Program-made: the position numbers and the translations under genes
Shown here: piece by piece, positions 1 to 6,542 of the stretch
Layout: every line of letters starts with the position of its first letter
Numbering within the stretch: the stretch's first letter is position 1
Source of the DNA: Acidimicrobiaceae bacterium
GTDB lineage: Bacteria > Actinomycetota > Acidimicrobiia > Acidimicrobiales > UBA8190
Assembly (NCBI GenBank): GCA_003131945.1
Contig: PKWD01000078.1
Span: forward strand, 1 to 8,542
Direction: 5' to 3'
Length of the DNA: 8,542 nucleotides
The notes under the pieces: generated by a model
Database searches by the model: none
What the model was told of the DNA's origin: nothing
The model's input: only the letters and a program-made list of their open reading frames with translations

Positions 1-213
1 CCATGGCCACGATGGCCGACGCGGACAGGACCGACTGGTGGACGGCACGGCACCGCGCCGCAGCGGGAACGACGCCGTCACCGCGAGGACCCGATGCCGC
101 CGCCTGGCGGCGGGCGTGGGCGCTCGGACCTGACCGGCGCCACGACGCCGAGACTGACGAAGGTCGGTGGGCCGTGACCCGCACGGGCTCTGCGCCTCGA
201 CGCTGACCACACA

Positions 214-241
214 TTGACTTTGTCCGGCCGATCCGTATCAG
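214..241 (+). promoter_or_regulatory. Possible plus-strand promoter with no clear gene
   Basis: TTGACT at 214-219 matches five of six bases of the -35 consensus. It is followed after 16 bp by TATCAG at 236-241, four of six bases of the -10 consensus. In DNA this GC-rich such a pair is uncommon, but no convincing plus-strand gene follows; only short frames are found before the end of the convergent MurT-GatD gene. It could drive a small or antisense RNA, or be chance. Confidence 0.2.
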
Positions 242-341
242 GGCCGAAGCCGTCCGTTGGCTCGGAGGCGAACCCACCGGCAGGTGTGAGGGAGCGACCT
301 TGGCCGAGCTCTACGCCATGGAAAACGATTCGGGCGCCGTC

Positions 342-351
342 GAGTCGACTC
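342..351. repeat. 10-bp perfect palindrome
   Basis: GAGTCGACTC reads the same on both strands, about 55 bp beyond the MurT-GatD stop codon. It has no loop and no T-run, so it is a poor intrinsic terminator. It could be a protein-binding site or a chance SalI-type sequence. Confidence 0.3.
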
Positions 352-403
352 CGTCAGCGGCGTCGATCGGGCTGTACCTGTAGCCGGCTCGTGAGTGGGT
401 CGC

Positions 404-2656
404 TTACAACCGCCGCACCTCCAGCAAACGACGCCAGGCCGGGCCGGTCCCATTGGCCGAGGCCGTGCCCCGACCGCTCATGGCCCGTAGCCGTTCGTCG
501 TGCAGGGCCTCTTCCTCCTCATCGTCGAGAGGGACCGGTGTCTCGCCGGTGGCCAGAGCGAGAAGCAGATCGGCCAGGCGCGGGTTGCGGGCCAGCACCG
601 GCCCGTGCTGATAGGTACCGATGACCCGACCGGCGCGCGCTCCGTCGGTTCCCGATCCGGCACCGTTACCGACACCCGAGATGACCCGGCCGAGCGGGCG
701 CACCGATGCTCCGAGCGTCGTGACCCCGGCGTGGTTCTCGAACCCGGTGAGCCGGCCGAGACCCACCCCGGCAACAAGAGGGGCGCCATGAGCCGCAGAG
801 TCCGAGCTATCGGTCACCGGCTCGGACACGAGCTCTCCCACGCAACGCCGGCCCGGGCCCTTCACCGTGTCGATGTCGAGAAGACCCACGCCGTCGTAGG
901 GGCGGCCGTCGGGACCCGGGAAGGAGGTGCCCATGATCTGGTAACCGGCACAGACGGCCAGCACGGCGGCCCCGCCCGTCACGGCCCTCCCCAGAGCGCC
1001 CTCGGCCAGGCGCTCGGCCGCCTGGATCTGCGGTCCGTCCTCCCCGCCGCCGACACAGTAGAGATCTCCGCCCTCGGGCAGCGGCGCGTCCGACCGGGCC
1101 AGAACGAGCTCCACCGGGACACCGCGCCACGCGGCGCGCGCGGCGAGCACCCGGCCGTTGCCACCGTCGCCGTAGGTGCCGAGAAGATCCGGATAGATCA
1201 CCACCACCCGCAGGGCTGACGGACCGGCACCCACTCCTCTGCGTCCCTTGGTCGTCGACGCCGCCGCCGCCTTCGACGACGCCGGAACCTGGCGGGCGGG
1301 GACCACAGGGGCGGACGCCTCACCGTCCGCCGGCACCTCGGCCGCCGGTGATCCATGAGGACGGGGCCCACGGCCGGCGCGTCCGGACAGAAGTCGCCGC
1401 AGATCCTGAAAAGCCGTGTAGTTCCCGACGTACTCGACATGGGCGGCCCCTGACGCGCCCAGCGCGTCGAGCTGACCGGTCACGGTCATATGGGCGATGC
1501 CGGCGTAACGCAGGCGCACGGCCAGGTCGCGACGGCGATCACCGGTGGCCACCACCAGTCGGCCGGCCAACCTCTCGAAGTCGACGTCCCACAACCACGA
1601 TGGGTCATGGCCGTCGGCGATGCGGGCGTTGATGCCGATCACGACCGGATCGACACCTCCGTCGAGCAGGTCGAGCAGTTCCGTCCATCCGGCCGGGTTC
1701 TTGGCCAGCAACAGCCTGACGCCCACCCCGGCGTGGCTGGTCACGGCGAAGCGGCCCTCGACATCGGCCACCTGGGCCATGGAAGCGAGCGCGTGGGCCT
1801 CGTCCACCCCGAGGACGCCGGCGGACACAGCGGCGATGGCGGCGTTGGCCCGGTTGGCCCTGCTCGGGAGCAGAAGATCGATCGGCAGCCGCCGTCCGTC
1901 GGCCGTCACCAGCTCGTCGTCCACCAGACGGGCATCGGGGTGGGGACGGGCGAAGCCACACACACACGACCAACCCTGGCCAGGCCCTCCCGCCTCGGAG
2001 AACACGATCTGCCCGTCGCACGCCGGGCAACCGACGGCGTCGCCCTGCCACAACAGGCCGGCCCCCACCCAGATCACCTTGGGGGCCGTCCCGGCCGCCC
2101 ACGCCACCAAAGGGTCGTCGGCGTTCGCTACCACCGTCGTCTCGAGACCCGACAGCGCCTGGCGCCAGCGGTGGGCCACCATCCGCACCTCGCTCACCCG
2201 GTCGAGCTGATCACGCGACAGGTTGAGCAAGGCCACCACCCGGGGTGCCACCGACGTCGCCACTGCGCCCAGATAGGCCTCGTCGACTTCGAGGACGGCC
2301 GGCGCCCCCGGGGGCGATGCGGCCAGGGCCACCGCCAGCCCGGGTGGCAGGTTGGCCCCCGCCGGTGATGTGGCCACCCGCTGCGCACCGCCGAGGGCGG
2401 CGGCCAGGAGATGCGTCGTCGTCGTCTTGCCGTTGGTCCCGCTCACGAGGGCCACTTGACGGTGGGCGGCGAGAACATGGAGCAGGTCGGGGGCGAGGAG
2501 GAGCCCCACCCGTCCCCCGATCACCGAGCCACCGCCGAACCCGAGCCGTCGTGACGTGGCACTCACCGCCACCGCCGCGCCGGCGGCCATACGGGCCCGG
2601 ACGGGCAGCCGGGAGCGAGCCGACGAGGCGCCGTCGCGTCCCGTCGCCGAACTCAC
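404..2656 (-). CDS. MurT-GatD fusion: lipid II isoglutaminyl synthase, both subunits in one chain
   Basis: The known MurT/GatD complex amidates the alpha-carboxyl of D-Glu in the lipid II stem peptide, giving D-isoglutamine, on the inner face of the membrane: GatD releases ammonia from glutamine and MurT activates the substrate with ATP. In this 750-residue protein, residues about 20-425 are MurT: P-loop GTNGKT at 73-78, a Cys4 zinc ribbon (C210, C213, C231, C233) inside the Mur-ligase middle domain, and the DUF1727 signature DPSWLWDVDF at 351-360, in the region that supplies the Asp completing the glutaminase triad. A low-complexity Ala/Pro linker spans about 425-480. Residues 481-750 are GatD: GGGEDGPQ at 536-543, nucleophile Cys569 in AVCAGYQ, and His684 in TYQHGP. 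All key residues are present. The GTG start overlaps the upstream stop as GTGA, so translation is probably coupled; the stop is TAA at 404-406. The two subunits are usually encoded by adjacent genes, so the fusion is unusual. Family assignment is firm. Confidence 0.93.
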   Translation of the reverse strand: MSSATGRDGASSARSRLPVRARMAAGAAVAVSATSRRLGFGGGSVIGGRVGLLLAPDLLHVLAAHRQVALVSGTNGKTTTTHLLAAALGGAQRVATSPAGANLPPGLAVALAASPPGAPAVLEVDEAYLGAVATSVAPRVVALLNLSRDQLDRVSEVRMVAHRWRQALSGLETTVVANADDPLVAWAAGTAPKVIWVGAGLLWQGDAVGCPACDGQIVFSEAGGPGQGWSCVCGFARPHPDARLVDDELVTADGRRLPIDLLLPSRANRANAAIAAVSAGVLGVDEAHALASMAQVADVEGRFAVTSHAGVGVRLLLAKNPAGWTELLDLLDGGVDPVVIGINARIADGHDPSWLWDVDFERLAGRLVVATGDRRRDLAVRLRYAGIAHMTVTGQLDALGASGAAHVEYVGNYTAFQDLRRLLSGRAGRGPRPHGSPAAEVPADGEASAPVVPARQVPASSKAAAASTTKGRRGVGAGPSALRVVVIYPDLLGTYGDGGNGRVLAARAAWRGVPVELVLARSDAPLPEGGDLYCVGGGEDGPQIQAAERLAEGALGRAVTGGAAVLAVCAGYQIMGTSFPGPDGRPYDGVGLLDIDTVKGPGRRCVGELVSEPVTDSSDSAAHGAPLVAGVGLGRLTGFENHAGVTTLGASVRPLGRVISGVGNGAGSGTDGARAGRVIGTYQHGPVLARNPRLADLLLALATGETPVPLDDEEEEALHDERLRAMSGRGTASANGTGPAWRRLLEVRRL

Positions 2657-4065
2657 CGAGCGCGGTGTCCGGGTGGGAACGTCCGGGCCATCTCCTCTTC
2701 GGTCGGCCGGCCCATGAGGGAGGCCTCGTCCGGGAGGAGAGCGACGATGGCTTTCATGATCGCCGCGCTATCGGCCACGGCATCCTCGAGGCCGAGCCGT
2801 ACCGGGGCGCCGACGCGTACCCGGATCTTCGGCGGGTGGGCGAAGGTCGTCACAGTCGGGACCCGGGCCGACCGGGGCCAGACCCGTTCGGTGCCCCATA
2901 GGCCGATGGGCACGACGGGGACACCGGTCAGTGCGGCCAACCGGGCCGTGCCCGTCTTGGCCCGCAGCACCGGATCGAAGAATGCCTCACCCCGGGGGAT
3001 GGTGCCCTGGGGCAGGATCACGAGCAGCTCGCCCGCTTCGAGGGCGCGCTGAGCGGCGCGCAGCGCCTGGTCCGATCCGCTGCCCCGGTCCACGCTGATG
3101 CCGCCGAGAGCCCGGGCGATGGGTCCGACCACCGGCGCGTCGAAGATCTCGCGCTTGCCCAGGAAGCGCACGGGCCGACCCAGGCGGGCGGCGATGATAG
3201 CGAGGGCCACGACGTCGAAGTAGCTCCGGTGATTCGACGCCAGCAGGGCCGGACCCCGCTTGGGGATGTTGTCGAGCCCGGCGATGTCGAAGCGCGCGTA
3301 GGGAAAGGACTCTGGCCGCACGACGAGCCGCAGCAGGTGGTATGGCTCGAGGCCCACCATCTTGGGCACCCCCGGCGGGCGGTCCCAGTTCTCGATGGGC
3401 CAGCGCTGAACAGTGGCCGCCGCCCGCAACCGACGGTCGGGATTCACGGCGTGCGGATGACCGACGGCCCGCAAGAGCGGCATGTCGAAGACGCTGTCCG
3501 AATAGGCGTGGCTCTTGGCCAGATCGACTCCGGCCGCCGCCGCCCACCGCCGCACGGCCGCCAGCTTGCCCGTGGCCCAGGCGAAGTCCCCGTCGATACC
3601 TCCGGTGTAACTCCCGTGGCGCGACGCGTAGCGGGTGCCGACGACATCGTCGAACCCGGCCAGCTCGGCGAACGGGGTCACGAGGTCCACCGGCGACGTG
3701 GTGGCCAGCACCAGCAGGCGGCCGGCGGCCCGGTGGGCGGCCAACACGGCCGGGGCGTAGGGCTGGACGAGCTCGGCCAGCTCCGGGGCGGCCCGCTCAC
3801 CGGCGCGGCACACGGCGTCGACGTCCCAGCCGTTCGTGAAACGCGGTGCGGCCCGCACCATGGCCATGAAGGCGAGGCTCTCCCCCTGGAGGTTGTAGAG
3901 CCGATACAGAAGACTCTCGCCCGGCAGCGACGGACGACCGTCGAACAGACCCTCGGCCCGCATGGCGGCGCCGAGGACCAAACCGCTCGCTCCCCGCAGC
4001 AGCGTGCGGTCGAGGTCGACGAACACGGCCTCGTCGGTGCTCAGCACGGTGCGCGTCGTCGTCAC
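2653..4065 (-). CDS. Bifunctional HAD-IB phosphatase / 1-acylglycerol-3-phosphate acyltransferase (PlsC type)
   Basis: A 470-residue two-domain enzyme counted from GTG 4065. Residues about 12-225 form a HAD-IB (SerB-like) phosphatase: motif I DLDRT at 17-21, motif II in TTS at 122-124, and motif III/IV in YSDSVFD with D190 and D194. Residues about 240-450 form an LPLAT/PlsC acyltransferase: motif I NHRSYFD (H279, D284), FLGKREIF at 301-308, motif III as PQGTIPRG at 352-359 with Gln where most PlsC proteins have Glu, and VPVVPIGLWGTE at 382-393. PlsC acylates lysophosphatidic acid to phosphatidic acid at the membrane; the HAD substrate is uncertain. The architecture resembles mycobacterial Rv2483c as I remember it. 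I chose GTG 4065 because it sits 16 residues before motif I. The frame is open back to ATG 4251, adding 62 residues that look non-coding (aga, ttt, tgt codons and no recognisable domain). No strong ribosome-binding site precedes 4065. The gene overlaps MurT-GatD by 4 bp and is first in that operon. Confidence 0.88.
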   Translation of the reverse strand: MTTTRTVLSTDEAVFVDLDRTLLRGASGLVLGAAMRAEGLFDGRPSLPGESLLYRLYNLQGESLAFMAMVRAAPRFTNGWDVDAVCRAGERAAPELAELVQPYAPAVLAAHRAAGRLLVLATTSPVDLVTPFAELAGFDDVVGTRYASRHGSYTGGIDGDFAWATGKLAAVRRWAAAAGVDLAKSHAYSDSVFDMPLLRAVGHPHAVNPDRRLRAAATVQRWPIENWDRPPGVPKMVGLEPYHLLRLVVRPESFPYARFDIAGLDNIPKRGPALLASNHRSYFDVVALAIIAARLGRPVRFLGKREIFDAPVVGPIARALGGISVDRGSGSDQALRAAQRALEAGELLVILPQGTIPRGEAFFDPVLRAKTGTARLAALTGVPVVPIGLWGTERVWPRSARVPTVTTFAHPPKIRVRVGAPVRLGLEDAVADSAAIMKAIVALLPDEASLMGRPTEEEMARTFPPGHRAR

Positions 4066-4272
4066 CCGATGAACGTTACCGCCGGGTTCGGTCGGACACG
4101 CCGGACACCCCGACGGAGCGGCGCCGAGACGCTGCGCACAATTGCGGCCCAACATTCGCGCTCTGAGGCCTGACGCGACGAAGGGACCGGACGGGGGAAA
4201 ATTCCGATCCCTTCGCACAGACTCGACAGGGATGGCGGGGGGGGTGTCCATTCCCTGGGGTCTCTGTCAGTT

Positions 4273-4301
4273 ATTTTGCGCTTTCGCGAACAATCAGTCA
4301 A
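4273..4301 (-). promoter_or_regulatory. Sigma70-type promoter of the acyltransferase/MurT-GatD operon
   Basis: Read on the minus strand, TTGACT (4301-4296) is followed by exactly 17 bp and then CAAAAT (4278-4273): five and four of six consensus bases with optimal spacing, in a low-GC patch of a very GC-rich sequence. Transcription would start near 4266. That leaves a leader of about 200 nt before GTG 4065, or about 15 nt before the alternative ATG 4251. The spacer contains the palindrome TTCGCGAA. Confidence 0.6.
4276..4290. promoter_or_regulatory. Candidate LysR-family operator
   Basis: The perfect palindrome TTCGCGAA (4283-4290) overlaps an imperfect dyad, TTGCG-CTTT-CGCGAA (4276-4290). 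The latter contains a T-N11-A pair (T4277, A4289), the loose core reported for LysR-type boxes. It lies in the spacer of the minus-strand promoter and over the -35 of the plus-strand candidate, where a regulator could act on both. T-N11-A alone is a weak signature; position and symmetry are the main support. Confidence 0.4.
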
Positions 4302-4312
4302 ACAGCTATTAC
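4283..4312 (+). promoter_or_regulatory. Weak promoter candidate for the LysR regulator
   Basis: TTCGCG (4283-4288), an 18-bp spacer, then TATTAC (4307-4312). Transcription about seven bases further on would begin at or beside ATG 4319, which would make the message leaderless; this fits the lack of any Shine-Dalgarno sequence before either candidate start. The -35 match is poor, and TATGGT at 4318-4323 is an alternative -10 that would suit ATG 4337. Confidence 0.3.
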
Positions 4313-4336
4313 AGATTTATGGTATCTCTATTAGCG

Positions 4337-5308
4337 ATGGAAATCAGGCACCTCCGGGCCCTGGTGGCGGTGTCGGAGCACGGATCCTTCTCCGGCGCGG
4401 CCGACGCCCTGGGCACCGTCCAGTCCAACATCTCGGCCCACGTGGCCCGGCTCGAGAAGGAACTCGGTACCCCGCTGGTCGACCGCTCGGCCGGCCGGCT
4501 CACGGCCGAAGGCGAGGTCGTCGCCGCCCGCGCCTACCGGATCCTGGGCGAGATCGACGCCGTCACCGCCGACCTGGGGGCGCTGCGCCAAGACGTCGGC
4601 GGAACGGTCCGCATCGGCATGATCGGCACCATGGCCCGGTGGATCACCCCCGTTCTGCTGGCCGACCTGTCCCTGAAGCACCCCAACCTGCGCCTGGTGG
4701 TAGCCGACGGCACTACCTCGAGCCTCGAGCCCCAGCTCGCCGCCGGGCGCTTCGACATGGCCGTCCTCACCCTTCCCGTCCCCGGGCGCGACCTCACATT
4801 CGAGTCCCTCTTCGAGGAGGACCTGGTGCTCGTCGTCCCCGTCGACGACGATCCCCTGGTCGGCGTGTCCCGTATCGCCCTCGCCGACCTCTCCCGGTTC
4901 GAACTGCTCCTGCCGGCCCCCGGGACCGCCTTCCGGGCCGAGATCGACGCCGCCGTCAAGCCCTCCGGTGTCCAGCTCCACCCCCGGGCCGAGCTCGACG
5001 GGGTCCGCCTCCTGGCCTCGCTCACCTTCGAGGGGTACGGGCCCGCCGTCCTCCCCGCCGGTGCCGTCCCCCCCCATCTGCGGCCTCGCTTCCGGTTGGT
5101 CGGGATCGACGACCTGCCCCCGCGCCATGTCGTTCTGGCCCAGCGCACCCGGGGCATGCCGTCGGTCGGGGCCCGGGCCGTGATCCAGACCCTCCGCCAG
5201 CTCCTGGCCGACCCCGACCGACTGCCCGAAGGCGTGCGCGTCGTGGCCCACGATGCCATGACCCGCACCGAGGGCTCGCTGCGCGTCGTCGGGATGCCGA
5301 ACGGCTGA
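4337..5308 (+). CDS. LysR-type transcriptional regulator
   Basis: A cytoplasmic DNA-binding regulator of 323 residues, the usual length for the family. Residues 1-60 form the winged helix-turn-helix (MEIRHLRALVAVSEHGSFSG, then the AADAL-VQSNISAHVARLEKELGTPLVDR pattern), a linker helix spans about 60-88, and residues about 90-295 are the periplasmic-binding-protein-like effector domain starting at GTVRIGMIG. The ligand cannot be read from the sequence. ATG 4337 gives the canonical LysR N-terminus; in-frame ATG 4319 would add MVSLLA and could be a leaderless start. Neither has a ribosome-binding site. The gene diverges from the acyltransferase/MurT-GatD operon across a low-GC region holding a candidate operator, and the hydrolase gene follows 23 bp after its stop. 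Likely targets are therefore itself plus the hydrolase, and the divergent envelope operon; this is inference from layout. Confidence 0.92.
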   Translation: MEIRHLRALVAVSEHGSFSGAADALGTVQSNISAHVARLEKELGTPLVDRSAGRLTAEGEVVAARAYRILGEIDAVTADLGALRQDVGGTVRIGMIGTMARWITPVLLADLSLKHPNLRLVVADGTTSSLEPQLAAGRFDMAVLTLPVPGRDLTFESLFEEDLVLVVPVDDDPLVGVSRIALADLSRFELLLPAPGTAFRAEIDAAVKPSGVQLHPRAELDGVRLLASLTFEGYGPAVLPAGAVPPHLRPRFRLVGIDDLPPRHVVLAQRTRGMPSVGARAVIQTLRQLLADPDRLPEGVRVVAHDAMTRTEGSLRVVGMPNG

Positions 5309-5319
5309 CGCCGGTGACT

Positions 5320-5325
5320 AAGGTG
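5320..5325 (+). promoter_or_regulatory. Ribosome-binding site fixing the hydrolase start
   Basis: AAGGTG lies six bases before GTG 5332. It is the best Shine-Dalgarno match near this start and favours 5332 over the in-frame GTG codons at 5314 and 5323. Confidence 0.5.
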
Positions 5326-5331
5326 CGGCGC

Positions 5332-6528
5332 GTGTGGACTCCGGGGGATCCTCGCCATCGTGTGCCGATCGGTCGTCGGCCATCGTGGGCCCGGGCTCTG
5401 GGCATCGTCGGGACGGTGGCGCTCACCGTTGCCGCCTGCTCGAGCACGACCACACCGGCGGCCGTCGCCGGACCGCGCGACGCGGTGCCTCCGACACCGA
5501 CGAGCCATCTGGACACGGCCTTCGCCGGTAACGGGCCCTACAGGCCGGGGGTGGCGTACGAGACGACGCCGGAGGGCGACACCGTCGTCGTCTACTACCC
5601 CGTCGACGCGTCGGCGACCGTGGGCAAGCCGACGTACACGATCAACCTGCTGCGGTGGTTCACGGGATCGCCCACGGCGCCGATCCCGGCCGGTCTGCCT
5701 TCGACGCTGCCCACCACCTTGGCCACCGACGCCTTTAAGAACGTGCCCATCAGCCACCGCGGTCCGTTCCCGGTTGTGCTCTTCAGCCACGGCTTCGGCG
5801 GCTATCCCGAGCAGTCGTCGTTCCTCACCGACCACCTGGCCACGTGGGGCTTCGTCGTCGTTGCTCCGGACCACCGCACGCGGGACCTCAAAGCTGTGTA
5901 CGGCGGGACGGCCAAAGACAATCACCAGGACCTCACCGACCTGCGCCAGGCCCTGGCCCTGGTGAAGTCGATGAACACCACCAGGGGGACCCTGCTCACG
6001 GGCAAGCTCGACCTCACACGTGTGGCCTCGCTGGGTCACTCGGCCGGGGGCGGCGCCGCCATCGCCCTGGCCGCCGACAAGGACATCCGCACCTACATCG
6101 GCATGGCCCCGGTGTCCGAGACTCCACCGCCGGCCAAGCCGGGCCTCATCATGCAGGGCACGGCCGACCAGGTCGTGAACCCGAAGGGGACGCTGAAGCT
6201 CTACGCCACACTCAAGTCCCCGAAGCGCCTGGTGCTCATCGACGGCGGCGGCCACAACGTCTTCGACGACGGCTGCACCATCGGTGCGGCCCAGGGCGGG
6301 CTGGTCGCCTTCATCAAGACGCTCAAGCTCGCCCCCGCCTTCCAAGCCGAGGCCATCGACGGCTGTTCACCCCCCGATGTCTCTCCGCCGACGGCCTGGC
6401 CGCTCATCGACCAGGTGGTCACGGCCCAGTTGCGCTACGGGCTCGGTATCGACACCACCGCGGTCGGTCACAACTCGGGCCTCGACCATGCCTTCCACGG
6501 GGTGACGGCATCGGTGAGGGCCTCGTAG
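5332..6528 (+). CDS. Secreted lipoprotein alpha/beta-hydrolase (dienelactone-hydrolase / PAF-acetylhydrolase / polyesterase-like)
   Basis: A 398-residue predicted exported esterase. The N-terminus has basic residues up to R21, a hydrophobic stretch LGIVGTVALTVAA, and a lipobox with Cys36 (VAAC), so the mature protein should be lipid-anchored outside the membrane. A Thr/Pro/Ala-rich tether follows to about residue 58. The hydrolase fold shows the oxyanion-hole segment FSHGFGG (151-157), nucleophile Ser237 in GHSAGGG, acid Asp279 in GTADQVVNP, and His308 in GGGHNVF. Cys315 and Cys345, both in DGC, could form a disulfide, in keeping with export. The layout recalls platelet-activating-factor acetylhydrolase and cutinase-type polyesterases, but the substrate cannot be told. 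The gene follows the LysR gene by 23 bp and is probably co-transcribed. Its TAG stop lies 14 bp from the convergent acetyltransferase stop, leaving no room for a separate terminator. Confidence 0.88.
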   Translation: MWTPGDPRHRVPIGRRPSWARALGIVGTVALTVAACSSTTTPAAVAGPRDAVPPTPTSHLDTAFAGNGPYRPGVAYETTPEGDTVVVYYPVDASATVGKPTYTINLLRWFTGSPTAPIPAGLPSTLPTTLATDAFKNVPISHRGPFPVVLFSHGFGGYPEQSSFLTDHLATWGFVVVAPDHRTRDLKAVYGGTAKDNHQDLTDLRQALALVKSMNTTRGTLLTGKLDLTRVASLGHSAGGGAAIALAADKDIRTYIGMAPVSETPPPAKPGLIMQGTADQVVNPKGTLKLYATLKSPKRLVLIDGGGHNVFDDGCTIGAAQGGLVAFIKTLKLAPAFQAEAIDGCSPPDVSPPTAWPLIDQVVTAQLRYGLGIDTTAVGHNSGLDHAFHGVTASVRAS

Positions 6529-6542
6529 TCCGGCACGGGTTC

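Larger units (their letters stand above)
1..403. other. Left flank without a confident gene
   Basis: No reading frame here resembles a family I recognise. The plus frame opening at base 3 stops at TGA 204-206, and its composition (many Trp and Arg, few hydrophobic runs) looks like an antisense shadow. On the minus strand a frame starting at ATG 214-212 stays open to the left edge for about 71 codons; its last visible residues (AVHQSVLSASAIVAM) have strong G/C third positions and could be the start of a membrane segment, so a minus-strand gene may continue off the window. I see no clear intrinsic terminator after the MurT-GatD stop at 404, only a 10-bp palindrome at 342-351. Coding status is unresolved. 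Confidence 0.4.

Noticed and set aside
3..206. 67-codon plus-strand frame at the left edge
   Set aside because: Its composition is shadow-like and it has no family resemblance; a minus-strand frame over the same bases looks at least as plausible.
500..2368. Plus-strand frames at 500-1219 and 1490-2368
   Set aside because: Both are antisense to the MurT-GatD gene and show no recognisable motifs; the second is rich in His, Gly and Arg.
2407..2426. Short GTC repeat run
   Set aside because: It encodes the consecutive threonines next to the MurT P-loop and is explained by coding.
3229..4173. 314-codon plus-strand frame
   Set aside because: It is a shadow of the HAD-acyltransferase gene, whose catalytic motifs are intact on the minus strand.
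4276..5331. Upstream extension of the hydrolase frame through the LysR gene
   Set aside because: The frame is open but Arg/Pro-rich and antagonistic to the LysR coding frame. A signal peptide with lipobox and a ribosome-binding site fix the start near 5332.
4534..6345. 603-codon open frame on the minus strand
   Set aside because: It is antisense to the LysR and hydrolase genes, whose conserved motifs are clear on the plus strand. Long antisense frames are expected at this GC content.
6529..6542. Bidirectional terminator between the convergent genes
   Set aside because: Only 14 bp lie between the two stops and no inverted repeat with a T-run is visible.
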